DNA of 64,000 nt from Holothuria scabra (GCA_037179385.1 CM074184.1:17564001-17628000), one strand, 5' to 3'; numbered from the stretch's first letter, positions 12,901 to 23,817 are shown. Translations and numbers: made by a program. The notes: generated by a model from the letters alone, not told the origin.

Positions 12901-15900
12901 AACACGATATCCCAAGAAGGGTAAGTGTGATTTATTTCATATGTGGTGTGTAGGTTGGCCATATTGAGCAGATGATACTTATTGATTTTTGTGGAGTTCA
13001 AAGGTGGTTTGGGGTCACGAGAGGTCAAAACCTTGTAAACTCACTAACTTAAGAATGGTACATGTGGCTGTGCTCATATTTGGGTGTGTGGGTTGTTCAT
13101 ATTGTGTAGATGATCCCTATTGTTTTTGGTGGAGGTCAAAGGTCATTTGGGGCCATGAGAGTTCAAAAGGTCAAAACCTTGTAAACTCGGTAACTCAAGA
13201 ATGGTACATGTGACTAAGCTCATATTTAGTGTGTTGGTTGGCCATACTGAGTAGATGATTCCTATCGATTTTTGTGGAGGTCAAGTGTCGTTTGGGGTCA
13301 CGAGAGGTCAAAGGGCCAAAACGTATGCACATTTTAAGAACCGTACATTTGACTATGCTCATATTTGGTGTGTAGGTTGGACATGTTGAGTAGATGATCC
13401 CTATCGATTTTCCTTGAGGTTAAAGGTCGTTTGGGGTAATGAGAGGTCAAAGTGGTCATTATGGAGCACTGCCAAATTGAAAAACATTACAAAGCACTGT
13501 CAATTTGAAAAAAAAAACAGATAGGCTTAAATTTCAGTGGCAAGGAATCAGTAAGCCTTTTGGCTTTCTGGGTTTTTTTATTAAACCACATTTCTGTAAG
13601 GTCAAAGAACAGAAAAGTTGAATAACATTTAAAGTCTGAAGCACCTGTTGGCCTCTATGCTTTCAAGAGACAGCTTACAGTACTTTAAGAAAGTGAATAT
13701 TAGGACTGTCATTGTAGATTTGACCCATTAACATAAAATTCATTCTGTTCTCAGATACCTTCGATTATCAATGTTGAACTTTCTCATTTGTTCTATAGAT
13801 GTTGTGATGCCATTGCCCAACTTAGAGTGGGCTTTGTCGAAATTTACTCTGGGGGAAAGGCTCACCGATGCCAACAAGTACTTTTGTGATAAATGTCTTC
13901 ATCTTACAGAAGCGGAGAGATATCTCCTCTTTGACCACCTGCCACAGATTATGGTCATCCATTTGAAAAGATTTAGTTCTGTGCCCCTCACGTAAGTAGT
14001 TTGTTTACAGAACAGTATACAAAATACAGTGGGGTGACATACAACTTGCCTTAGCAATTAGTTACCCTTAGACAGCAGTTTAGGATGAAAAAGGGCAATA
14101 AAAATTCCTTCCTTTCTCCTGAAGTGGAAGCAAAGTGTGTGGTTTTTTCACACACACAAAAAATTCCATTCCAAGACATTAGACAAAATTTGTCTCATAG
14201 TCATAAGTCACACAGGGTAATATAGTTAGACTATGTTTATTTAATAGTGGTCTTCCAGTATAGAGTTTAACCAGAATGTTATTGTTGAGAAAAGAATATA
14301 TTCTTAAATTACTAGCTGTGTGCTGGGGTATTATGGCAGCAAATATGTGGGAAAAAAGGTGGATATCCTACCAACTTTCTTCAAAACAATTTTCAAAACA
14401 TGTGTACCAAGACTAAGACTGATTTAGTTTAATAACTGCAATGACGTATATTAAACCGCTCAGCAGACACGGGGTAGTGCTGGGACTGGTGAGAAAATTT
14501 TGTAAACAGTTATTTGCAAATTATTTTTGAGGTTTGATTAATAACTGCAATACTGGCAAGCACCGAAAATGTTGTAGAACTAATTGTAGTGGCATTGAAG
14601 GCAAAGGTAAGGTGACTAGCCGCCTTGCATTAGACAAGACACGCTGATTGCTTATTCATACGACTGGCAGGGTACAGTGCATGTGCGTATAATGTTGTAT
14701 CCCCTACAGATTTGCACTGTCCCTCAATCTTACATACATGTTTGTGTAGTTGGTGGGACATGTGGATAATGGTTCACTGATCATATGTTTGTGTTCATGA
14801 CTCCTAGCCAACATGGGGAATTAGATGTAGCAAACCAGCCAATCACGACTCACGACTCACGACACCATCAATACAAACTTTGTGTGTAGTTTAGCATGAA
14901 TATAACCAGAATGCAAAAATGCATTGAGGTTACGATGATATATTATGTACTGTTTCAAATTTGCCATCATGCACCTTCATCTTCTCACTCAAATGTTATA
15001 CTAGCATGTTTGTTATTTCAGATGCCCTTTTGACCTCTACCAAAGCAATACATACTGTAGATAGATGGATGGACGGACGGACGGACGGACGGACGGACGG
15101 ACATCTTGAGATATCCCTTTAACAAGATTTTCACACTTTGACCCTTGGTGACCCCAGATAACCTTTGACCTCCACCAATATCTATAGGGACCATCTCCTG
15201 ACCATAATGCATCTACATACCAAACATGAAACCTATACAAGTTTCCTATCTTGATATATCTTGTTTACGAGATATTCAGACTTTGACCCCTGGTGACCCC
15301 AAATGACATTTGACCTCCGCCAAAGACTACAGGGACCATTTCCTGACCATAACCCATCCACGTACCAAATATAAAATATATTCAAGTTTCCTATCATGAG
15401 ATATCACCTTAACCAGATTTTCAGACTTTGACCCCTGGTGACCCCAGATGACCTTTGATCTCTGCAAAAAACAATAAGGACCATCTCCTTACCATAACAC
15501 ATCAACAAACTAAATATGAGATCTATCCAAGTTTCTGATCGTGAGATATCCTGTTAATGAGATTTTCGGACTTTGACCCCCGGTGACCTGAGATGACCTT
15601 TGATCTTCGCGAAAAACTCTTGATAATAATGCATCAACACACTAAATATGAAATCTATACAAGTTTCTGATCTTGAGATATCGTGTTAACAAGATTTTCT
15701 GACTTTGACCCCCGGTGACCCCAGATGACCTTTGATCTCTGCAAAAAACAATAAGGACCATCTCCTGACCATAACACATCAACAAACTTAATATGAGATC
15801 TATCCAATTTTTCTGATCTTGAGATATCGTGTTAACTAGATTTTCAGACTTTGACCCTCGGTAACCCCAGATGACCTTTGACCTCCGCCAAAAACAATAG

Positions 15901-18900
15901 GGACCATCTCCTGACTATAAAGCATCAACATACCAAATATGAAATCTACCCAAGCTTTCTTTCTTGAGATATCATGTTAACAAGATTTTCAGACTTTGAC
16001 CCCCGTTGACCCGAGATGACCTTTGATCTCCGCGAAAAACACTAAGAACCATCTCCTGATCATAATGTATCAACACACTAAATATGAAATTTATCCAAGT
16101 TTCTGATCTTGAGATATCGTGTTAAAGAGATTTTCAGACTTTGACCCTCGGTAACCCCAGATGACCTTTGACCTCCACCAAAAACAATAGGGACCATCTC
16201 CTGACTATAAAGCATCAACATACCAAATATGAAATCTACCCAAGCTTTCTTTCTTGAGATATCATGTTAACAAGATTTTCAGACTTTGACCCCTGGTGAC
16301 CCCAGATGACCTTTGATCTCCGTTAAAAACACTAAGGACCATCTCCTGACTATAAAGCATTGACATACTAAATATGAAATCTACCCAAGCTTCCTACCTT
16401 GAGATATCGTGTCAAAGAGATTTTCAGACTTTGACCCCCGGTAACTCCAGATGACCTTTGACCTCTGCCAAAAACAATAGGGACCATCTCCTGAGTATAA
16501 AGCATCAACATACCAAATATGAAATATACCCAAGCTTCCTATCTTGCGATATCGTGTTTACGAGATTTTAAGACTTTGACCCCCGGTGACCCCAGATGAC
16601 CTTTGACCTCTGCGAAAAACAATAGGGACCATCTCCTGACCACAAGGCTTCAACATAGCAAATATGAAATCTACCCAAGCTTCCTACCTTGAGATATTGT
16701 GTAAACAAGATTTTCAGACTTTGACCCCCGGTGACCCCAGATGACCTTTGACCTCTGCCAAAAACAATAGGGTTCTTCCTCTCAATATGGTGCATCTATG
16801 TACCAAGTTTGAAAACTGTCAGACATTCCTAGTTCGAGACATCGTGTTAACGAGCAAAGTGTCACAAACACACACACACACACACACATACAGGCAAATG
16901 CCACGAACCATGGACCAATTGACTGGAACCTACAAACCGAGGACACCTTTCTTATATGGCTGTAATGAGATTTAAACCAATGCTGTATAGTGTAGGTTAT
17001 AAATGTCATTTGTGTACGTATCCACAAATCACTTACTGATTTGTGCCTGTGGGTCACATGTGTACACAATCAGTTCCAATTTTGTTCGCCATACACAAAT
17101 CACAAGGCTGAATCTGACTTTCTGCAGGTAACTGTGGACTATCAAAATATCCATGAGATATCACTATAGCACCTCTAAATTAATGAAAGGAGTGTTGCTA
17201 GCATGCTGGCATAACCTTGGACCGTCCTCGGTTTCAGGTGTGTCCACGGTTCGCAGGTATGAAGTCAATCTTTAGTCCACGGTTTGCACCAATTGTCAAC
17301 GCACACACACGCACATACACACATACATACACACACACGCCATCATGAATGCATAGGTTTTTCTTTCATCGAAACCAATAAATCAGTGGAAAGCCCTGGT
17401 GTTGGCAGCAATATCTTACTTTGAGACACCTAGCACAAGTTTAATTATCAGGAATTAATTACAATTTGTTTCTGTTATAAAATAACATGTGAATAACTTA
17501 TTGCTTAAACATAGATTTGAGATGAAAGGCTTCTTTGCAAGTATTTGCATAATCAATTTCCATAACAATTGTTATTAATTACAAATGTTTAGGGAGTACT
17601 CGCCATTTGGTCCCAGAGCTAACACCTGCCACTTGCCGCTCTAGGTAGCATCAACCCTAATGCCAGACAACCAGAGCAGTTTCCTTTGCTCAGTCTCCCA
17701 ATAGCATTACATACTCAGAGGTGACTGTTCATTTGCATTGTCTCATATCGAACTATGTGTTACTGATTTTAATGCATTGTCGATTGTTAACAAACTAATT
17801 AATGCTAAATGATTCTAAAATCGAGGCCGTGTTCATCAACTCCCACTGTGTGAAATATACATGTAAGCCTCTTCCTGACATCACCGTTGGTGATTCTGTT
17901 GTTCAAATTTTTAAGTCAAGTAAGGAACCTTAGAGTCCTTTTGGACAAGGCACTGGACAAGAAGGAACGTCTTAGAAGAATCGTCCAAGCAGCTTCCTTT
18001 GCCATCTACAGAATTAGACATCTGCACATGTTTCTTGATAGTACATCCACAGAGCACCTTGTGTCATTGAGTCTTGATTATTGTAATAGCCTCCTATGTG
18101 GACTTTGATAAGTTACAGCATGTCCAAAGCTTGGCTGCCCAGCTGGTGACTTGCAGTTGAAAATATGAGCACATCAAACCTGTCTTTCAAGAACTCCACT
18201 GGCTACAGGTACAAGAGTGCATAATTTACAAAATCATTTGCTTCCTTACAAGACCCTTCATGGCATGGCACCATCTTACATTGCTGAACTTCTAACAGAA
18301 TATAAGCCTTCTCACTCCCTACCCCCATCTTGTCAGTGCTATCTTCAATGCTCACAATCTGTTTACTGTGAGTGGTCTTTTTCAGTAGCAGCTCCAACTC
18401 TATGGAATAACTTGCCTCATCATATTCGAACTGCAACATCAGTGAATTCCTTCAAAACTAGTCTTAAAACTTACCGTTTCCAGAACTAATTTTTTTATTG
18501 TCTTTTTTTAGGCACTTTGTAGGGTTGTGATCGTTTAGCAAAATAACTAAACGTTTAACCTCAAAAATTTGTGATCGTTTAGCGATTAATTGCGATTACC
18601 TTATAACAAAAAAAAATAATAATTTCAGTATGTAGTGATTGATACTGAATGTAATGCAGAAGTAGTAATTGTTGTTATCTTGCATGGTAAAATCAAATTA
18701 TTCTGAAACTTTGAAACCTATGAGGTTCAAATATGCCCAGAATGTTCCATTTTACAAAAACCAGGGATCATCAGAGTATGCAAATGGATAAAAATTTTTT
18801 TTTTATCCATTTGTACTCTAACAAAATGTCAAAAACAGTTTTTGCGATTAATCGCTTGTAGCTTTGTACTAAACGTTTATTACACATGCAATCGTTTAGC

Positions 18901-19502
18901 AATTAATCGCTTCACGTTCACAGCCCTAGCACTTTGTGACTTTTTATGTGAGGCGCTACTAAAATCTATTGTATTATTATACTATTATTATTATTTTTAT
19001 TATTATTACTCCTCAACCGCCTTTCCTTTCGTATTGAGTGTCCTATTTGGTAGTCAAACATTGATTTAGAAATTTGTAAATCAAAGAAGCATTCATTTTT
19101 TTTTTATCCAACAGATATTCACCGGGAGGTAGCGTCCCCAAAATAAATGACCACATGGTTACACCATTTAGTCTTTCAATGGATAGGTGGTGCACCAATT
19201 CATGCCAGCAAAGATCAGACGTCTACCATCTGTTTGGTGTTGTATCACATACAGGATCCTCCAGTTCAAGTGGACATTACCTCTCATATGTCAGAGTACC
19301 CAAACTAGTACCCATCCAACCTAATCAAGATGAACCAATAGAGACACCACATGGTGATACCCATGAGTGGGTATCATTTGATGACGATCAAGTATCAACA
19401 TTATCAGATCAAGAATTTGAAAAATGCCTCAACTCATCGTCCGAGTCCCAAGATTCAACAGATACACCATATTTATTGTTCTATACAAGAATTGTTGGAT
19501 AA
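3815..19502 (+). CDS. USP1: ubiquitin carboxyl-terminal hydrolase 1 (six exons)
   Basis: The exons are 3815-3924, 4520-4886, 5958-6058, 9599-10695, 13799-13991 and 19115-19502. All introns are GT-AG and every junction keeps frame, giving 2256 nt (751 residues; human USP1 has 785). It is a cysteine deubiquitinase of the C19 family. In vertebrates USP1 works with UAF1 in the nucleus to deubiquitinate FANCD2 and PCNA. Visible here are the Cys box GNTCYLNSVLQ (catalytic Cys ~86), GYLQHDAQE (~201-209), a basic stretch KVKRSRRK (~335-342) that could be a nuclear signal, the conserved LVLRTRCMEC and FQDISVPV, zinc pairs C509/C512 and C588/C591, the His box SSGHY (His ~677), WVSFDD (Asp ~712/713) and the C-terminal TPYLLFY. 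Only ~35 residues separate catalytic His and Asp, so the vertebrate insert with the Gly-Gly self-cleavage site is absent. USP12/USP46 are much shorter and do not fit. Confidence 0.93.
4520..4886 (+). CDS. USP1: USP1 coding exon 2 (catalytic Cys box)
   Basis: Acceptor CTTGTGCAG|C and donor TACAAG|GTATGT. It covers residues 37-159. The motif VGFYNIGNTCYLNSVLQ holds the nucleophile (Cys ~86), and an acidic low-complexity stretch (KEEEEENVRK) lies near the end. The exon ends in phase 0. Confidence 0.93.
4887..5957 (+). other. USP1 intron 2
   Basis: AT-rich intron. Segments near 5270-5470 and 5560-5760 look distantly related to each other (both carry GCAGAAAATTTT, then TAGAATWTTATGAAAGAA a little further on), suggesting an old duplication. 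No other feature is seen. Confidence 0.4.
5958..6058 (+). CDS. USP1: USP1 coding exon 3
   Basis: Acceptor TCGTTTCTTTTCAG|C and donor CCCTAAG|GTATGT. It covers residues 160-192 plus two bases of an Arg codon completed by exon 4. The sequence NPEKVLDALR aligns with the segment before LNPMYEGYLQHDAQE in vertebrate USP1, so a short weakly conserved exon is placed with confidence. Confidence 0.85.
6721..6810. mobile_element. partial copy of the TATAGATGAATC-ended MITE
   Basis: CTATAGATGAATCC followed by GGGGTCCATCA matches the left end of the complete element at 26424-26684. A fragment of the opposite end, GATGGACCCCAGTTATGGCC, lies near 7286-7305. The element is disrupted or rearranged within USP1 intron 3. 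Confidence 0.5.
6860..7225. repeat. interspersed repeat, copy interrupted by a MITE
   Basis: The sequence around CCCTCTGGCAAAGGGC, CTGCTTCCC and TTACATTATTGGTCTG matches the repeat at 62771-63045. The copy at 62.9 kb lacks the 185-bp insertion found here at 6990-7174, so it shows the empty site. Confidence 0.7.
6990..7174. mobile_element. hAT-like MITE (185 bp) rich in TGACTCGAGTCA
   Basis: The left end is CAGTATTGTAA and the right end on the opposite strand is CAATGTTGTAA, the typical hAT terminus. The flanking 8-mers are CCTCATGG and CCTCAAGG (7 of 8 identical). The interior carries repeated TGACTCGAGTCA palindromes and related TGAGTCA motifs. It lies in USP1 intron 3. Confidence 0.78.
7300..8190. 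other. USP1 intron 3, no recognised element
   Basis: No coding sequence or clear repeat ends were recognised. The part around 7740-7900 is somewhat more GC-rich than the surroundings (GCGCGTGGGCGCTAC) and may be an old insertion. Confidence 0.3.
8192..8424. mobile_element. MITE copy with TATAGATGAATC-type right end
   Basis: CAGTCGGCCATAACTGGGGTC on the left and GGATTCATCTATA on the right match the ends of the complete family member at 26424-26684. The shared interior includes CCATGGATGGTTGTATACT. It lies in USP1 intron 3, and the left terminus is degraded. Confidence 0.65.
8425..9598. other. USP1 intron 3, right part
   Basis: No gene, terminal repeats or tandem array were recognised here apart from short homopolymer and TAGCCTAGTAGCTTAGC-like stretches. 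Confidence 0.3.
9599..10695 (+). CDS. USP1: USP1 coding exon 4 (large exon, insert 1 and first CxxC)
   Basis: Acceptor TTTTCTATAG|A and donor CATGTG|GTAGGT. It covers residues 193-558. It opens with NPMFEGYLQHDAQELL, runs through ~260 poorly conserved Ser/Lys-rich residues equivalent to USP1 insert 1 (with KVKRSRRK), then NQPTILSRF, and returns to conserved core LFQGSLVLRTRCMECENHT and FQDISVPV. The frame runs on past the donor to a stop at 10737-10739, but phase and homology favour splicing at 10695. Confidence 0.94.
10696..12062. other. USP1 intron 4, left part
   Basis: AT-rich sequence without recognised genes or transposon ends. CAAATATGC/GTCAAATA-type short motifs recur near 11485-11560. 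Confidence 0.35.
12063..13549 (+). repeat. tandem-repeat mobile element P1 (~145-bp units)
   Basis: It starts with a hairpin (GATTCCTTGCC, 7-bp loop, GGCAAGGAATC at 12063-12091). A (GT)n run at about 12108-12150 follows, then about nine ~145-bp units containing GGAGGTCAAAGGTCATTTGG. It ends with GGCAAGGAATC at 13539-13549, so the outermost 11 bp are inverted. The layout of tandem core, microsatellite and terminal hairpin resembles pearl/Helentron-associated elements. That class call is inference. It lies in USP1 intron 4. Confidence 0.75.
13799..13991 (+). CDS. USP1: USP1 coding exon 5 (second CxxC)
   Basis: Acceptor TTGTTCTATAG|A and donor CTCAC|GTAAGT. It covers residues 559-622. NKYFCDKC completes the zinc-binding finger with C509/C512, and TEAERYLLFDHLPQ and IHLKRF are core USP motifs. 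At 193 nt it is not a multiple of three, so skipping it would shift the frame. Confidence 0.94.
13992..14900. other. USP1 intron 5, left part
   Basis: No coding sequence or recognised repeat was seen. A short triplicated CACGACTCACGACTCACGAC occurs near 14846-14862. Confidence 0.35.
14902..17378 (-). repeat. tandem-repeat mobile element P3 (~144-bp units, inverted relative to P1)
   Basis: It starts ATAACCAGAATGCAAAAATG, passes a (GGAC)n run at about 15066-15102, then about twelve ~144-bp units (each with CAGACTTTGACCCC and ATGACCTTTGACCTC-type blocks), then (CA)n. It resumes (CA)n at about 17300-17340 and ends with a GGTTT...GAAACC hairpin near 17356-17376. Read on the minus strand the unit matches P1 units, so P1 and P3 are inverted subfamilies of one repeat. 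Confidence 0.75.
16893..17300. mobile_element. candidate insertion inside the (CA)n tract of P3
   Basis: Between two (CA)n blocks lies ~400 bp. Its arms look inverted: ACGAACCATGGACC and AAACCGAGGAC on the left against CCACGGTTCGC and GTCCTCGGTTT on the right. It may be a TIR element inserted into the microsatellite. Ends and TSD could not be fixed. Confidence 0.4.
17800..19012 (+). mobile_element. 5'-truncated CR1/L2-like LINE (3' end of ORF2)
   Basis: Broken frames encode typical C-terminal non-LTR reverse-transcriptase sequence: ITVGDSVVQIF, VRNLRVLLDKALDK, SLDYCNSLLCGL, then LHWLQV, YKTLHGMAPSYIAELL and FSVAAPTLWNNLPHHIR. The tail ends in ATT repeats (about 18970-19012), as in CR1/L2 LINEs. 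Frameshifts and stops make it non-functional. A 409-bp hAT-like element is inserted near its 3' end. Confidence 0.85.
18520..18928. mobile_element. hAT-like MITE nested in the LINE
   Basis: The left end is TAGGGTTGTGATCGTTTAGC and the right end on the other strand is TAGGGCTGTGAACG. It is flanked by a perfect 8-bp duplication GCACTTTG at 18512-18519 and 18929-18936. The interior repeats ATCGTTTAGC/GATTAAT motifs. Removing it with one duplication joins the LINE tail smoothly. Confidence 0.85.
19115..19502 (+). CDS. USP1: USP1 coding exon 6 (catalytic His and Asp)
   Basis: Acceptor TTTTATCCAACAG|A; stop TAA at 19500-19502. It covers residues 623-751. YSPGGSVPKINDH aligns with YGGGLSKIN of vertebrate USP1, followed by the His box SSSGHYLSYV (His ~677), WVSFDDDQV (Asp ~712/713) and TPYLLFYTRIVG. 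The stretch between His and Asp is only ~35 residues and sits in one exon, so the short form is not due to a missed exon. Confidence 0.94.
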
Positions 19503-19545
19503 AGCAGTACTCTGACATTAAGACTCCTCTCTTTCTTGCTATTTT

Positions 19546-19551
19546 AATAAA
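19546..19551 (+). terminator. USP1: USP1 polyadenylation signal AATAAA
   Basis: AATAAA begins 44 bases after the USP1 stop codon, implying a very short 3' UTR. It is the first such signal downstream. Confidence 0.65.
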
Positions 19552-19569
19552 GAAGTATGAAAAATAAAC

Positions 19570-22500
19570 TTAATCTTTTTCAGATGTTGCAGAATGAATA
19601 AGTTGTAGGTGCTACATTTCTGGGATTGAATCATGGGATACCTTATTTGCTTTGAAATAAGTTTCTTTTTAGTTACAGAATGCACAAACGATACGTGAAA
19701 AAAACCCAAATCATCTACCACTAACAGTCTAAAGCCGTACTTTTGGGTGGCAAGTCAGGTTTGTACTTGATGATCGCACTTACAGTTTATTACCATTCCA
19801 ACCCTAAAAACAAAAAAAATATGAAATCCAATAAGCCCTTTGGGTGGTTATAAACTGTGGCTGCTAACATCAAGTAGAACCTGACTTACTGCCCAAAGGT
19901 CGGGTTTTAGACTGTTTAGTTGTAGGCAATTTGAGAAAAGGCTATTTTATGTAATGAATATCAGGGAGCTTGAAGCAAACTTGTAATTGGTCTGGACTCT
20001 TAAATTTGTAAACGATCATGTGACTGCTTTCTCATGCCACTTCAACCAGCTGGGAATGGAACAGTAGGTTACCTTGACAACCAAGCAAACTGACCACCAA
20101 TGTGAACATGTATTGTCTGTGATGGATTTCATTTAAGTTGAATACCTGCAAATTATTCATGACACTCGTCTTTGAAAAGAAAGTCATCCAGTTTTTTGTC
20201 ATGTTCATAACTTGAAAAAATCTGACATGCCTCTAGGTCTGCCTTATTCTTGGTCCTTCATTTAGAAAGGGTTGATGCAAGATGATTTGCAGCAATTTCA
20301 TTTAATTTACTCTGTCATGGCAAAAAGAAAAACATTGACTGGTTTCTGCACCCTCTTGTCACATTTTGTAAGAAAATATTACAAAATCTGGTAAATATAC
20401 TTTGATGATTGGGACATTGACAGCAATGTTACCCATTAGACCCTAGTTTCCTTGATGACTTCTACAACAGTGAAAAATAGTTGAAGAAGTGGAAAAACAC
20501 TTTAAGTGTTTCATTCAGTAATGAATACATTACTTTCTTATTAATGTTGCACATGGGGCTGTGGTATTCAAGCTTAAAACTGTTGTAGCAATTTGTCAGG
20601 ATCAAATTTTGACCTTTATTGTTTTTTGAGTAGAAGTTACAAATTTATTTGCTCAGTTCTTGATGAGCCAGGTAGCTTCCTGAGACTCAAAAAAAAAATG
20701 AATACCTGACTTATTTTAAAAATGTAAACACGCAGTATAAGTGATTACACAAAAAGAGTCTGTTTTACATCGTAACCAGCAAAAGTTAATATGAAAACTA
20801 CTTTTCCTGTCATAAGAGAAAGCCACCATTCTTTAGGGTTTATGACCATTGATTTGTAATTTTGAGTGGAGGGTCGAAAAGCAATGAACTCATGAGATAA
20901 ACATCTGCTTTTTGAATTTGCGTCTATTAACTTAATGAATGCATGTAAATGTTCAGGTCAGGACATTGTTTTTGGTATGAAGAAAAGCTTCCTGATTGCC
21001 CCTTTAAGATGTTGTTACTAATACCATTCTTCCAAAATTCCAAGCAGCAGTCTTGACTTGGTCATGCACGGAGTTGGTCAAGCAATAGATAGTGGCAGAT
21101 ATCCAATTGTACTGTAGAGTCACAAGTAATATCCAGGTCAGCACTGACCCTACTTTCCTAACAGTTGGGACTCCTTGAAAATGCAGTCACGTGCGCTGGA
21201 ATCACTTCTCATTGTTGTTAAGCTGCTTTGGTGGGTCTCCGAGATTTGCAGATATGCACCTCACATTGACAAGCTTTAAGTGTCACCCTGCCATTGTGTT
21301 AGATAATGCCTGATAGGTTGCAGTATTCAAGTTTCTTGCTGTTGATAATTTAGTTTCCCTGCATGAGGTACAATTAATCAGGCTTCTGTTCACTGTCTCA
21401 AAAAATATTGCAAACACCCAGACCTACCTTCATAGGGCATTAAACTTGATTTTAGAGTTGGATTTATGATAAATGTTTGATATGCTGGAGGAGTATAACC
21501 ACATATGTCTTTCTCCAGAAACTTGCATTGTAGGACGTAAAATATGAACCATAACACCTCTGACAAGTTGTGCAGTGTAAGTATTTATTTGTCATAGTTT
21601 TCACCAGTTGATGAAATTTGTGGTCAGGTTGGGCACAGTAGGTATTAAGCAATAAACTCTTGAAACACAAACTATGTCAAACATGGAAAGTTATAACAAT
21701 TTGGAAATACTGTAAGAAGGGCAACACATCCTACAAACCTTCTGTGGTAGTCATTTCAGAAAGATCATTCAAATCGAACTGTCTCAAAAATTTGGTTGTC
21801 CGTGCTTACGCCACAGATTGTCACTGGTGTGCATGTTGGGGATGTTAATGCATGTGACATTTTAACAGAACGTCTTGGAATCTACTTTCTTGTTCGTAGT
21901 GGCAAAAGCATTAGCGTGCTTTACCAGCTCTTTTGACACCCAGTGGTGACAGCATTTATTTGTAAACACTGCCAAGTCCCAAGTTCTCACTTTTTTGCTC
22001 ATGCAATCAATAGAGAAGACAATAGTGCAAGTTGCAATATTCCACTTGTTAGGACAGACATTCACTTTATTTCTTAAGGCATGAACTAAGTGTTGAAATT
22101 GAAATCTGGTTTTTTTCACCAATATAGCAGTGGATTTCACTCTCCGTTCAAGCTTTTCTCCTATTGATTCACAGCTGAAAGTTAAGTTCATATTAGGGAG
22201 TCAAATGTGGCTGCTTCTATGACATCCACAATTGGATGTCTTTTTTTTTTTTTTTTTTCATTTTTTGTGTGTGTCCATCTGCCATCTAGCTCCCCAAACT
22301 GGCAGTAGACCATGGTATTGATTGTTCATAGAACACTATCATAGTTGCATTCTTCTGTTTACGGTTAAATAAATTCAAAGTTTATATTTTTTTATACATT
22401 TTCTAGAGTGATAATATTGGATAATCTTTACAAGCATGAATATCTTCCAAGTTCCTGTGATGTTCAAGATTAATCACATTCCGTCACCTGTCCATACATC

Positions 22501-23640
22501 ATTCTGCAGATCATTTTGCTGACTGAAGAGTTCAGTTTCTGTTTTTATAAAACTGAGACAAAATAAAGTAAAATGCATTTTAAGAGAAATGAGCTCCAGG
22601 TATGTGTCCGTTTTTCTTTTGCTTTACTGTTTAAATGTGACTGTACCATTTGAAATGTATAACTACCTGTTACTGTGCCTGCACTAGGAATGAATTCCCC
22701 CAAACCACCATTTATTCAAGGAAAAGTTAGCGAAGGAGATACAAAGGTCCACAATTTCATTGACAGGCCCCTTTGTTTCTGTTGTGGCTAATCCCTTACA
22801 ATGACCATCTCTTCTGTTCCTTTTTGAAATAATAATTAGAGCTTTGTTTTCCCCAACTGAGAAGCTTATAAAAAAAGAATTCTATTAGAATGACTGGAAA
22901 CAAAGGTTTAAACTATACCCTTCAGCTGCTCTCCATTCATCATTGGATGGAAGCACTGTTCCAGTCGATACATTTCACTCAGATTGAAACAATTTTGCTA
23001 CCATTAAAAAAGGAAAAGCTATTCGTAGAGAAACTGTTCAGGACTGTCTTCAAATGAAATAATACAGATAGCCTTCAATGCCAATTCCTCAATTTTGCAT
23101 GACGGCTGGCAACAACACGCTAGCCAGTAGAGTGTAAGGAAAGCATATCTGTAATCTTAACTTTTATAACATGTCACTAAATCCTGGTTCCTTTAAGCAC
23201 AGAGATAAGAATTTTGCACATAAAAGCAAGATTTCTGTCCGAAATGAACATTTTCTCAAAGAGAATATAGAACATTGTCTCTCCTTTTCTAAAAACTCCC
23301 TGGTTATCTTAAAATATTTCGATGACCCACTGTCAGCAGTCAAATCACTCGGGGAAACAGAAGTAACTTCACTCATATAATGTTCTTCTACATTTTTATT
23401 TCAAGGTGCTGTACTTGAAATTTAAGGAATAACAAACAATAAATGTGTAACACTTCTTGATTTGAATTATGTAAAGACATTGTGACATGAATCTGCCCAA
23501 TATCTGATACTTAAACTTTCGTCTTTATTATTGTACCACACTGCTTCTCTGGCTATTGCCTTGGTGAGTTGCCTGTTTGGAGAAATTTCGAATATATTAC
23601 AACATTTCTGTACAAAATCCAAGCCATAAAAATAAATAGA
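19570..23640. other. intergenic sequence, no gene recognised
   Basis: AT-rich sequence between USP1 and the next repeats. A 109-codon minus-strand frame at 21862-22191 has no recognised motif or splice support. A 20-base T-run with GT repeats lies at about 22240-22275. No transposon ends were found. Confidence 0.4.
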
Positions 23641-23646
23641 TATGAC

Positions 23647-23817
23647 CAGGCATGGATCCAGTGGGCTGGGGGGGGGGGGGGGGCTTTCACAGCCTCAGCC
23701 CTTCCTTTTATGCCAAATCAACAATAAAGCATACAGGGAACTAGCTGTGTACCTCCTTCACTTCCCTGCTTTCTCTGAAGCCAGCCACCCTTTTTGGAAA
23801 GTCTGGATCCGTGCCTG
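23647..23817. mobile_element. small TIR element (171 bp)
   Basis: The left end CAGGCATGGATCCAG and the right end on the other strand CAGGCACGGATCCAG are inverted repeats with one mismatch. The interior starts with a long G-run. No clean target duplication was found. Confidence 0.65.

Noticed and set aside
15018..16795. Regularly spaced repeats considered as a CRISPR array
   Set aside because: Units are ~144 bp tandem copies without unique spacers, in a eukaryotic intron, with microsatellite flanks.
21862..22191. 109-codon minus-strand frame
   Set aside because: No recognisable motif, no flanking splice or poly(A) evidence; kept as intergenic.
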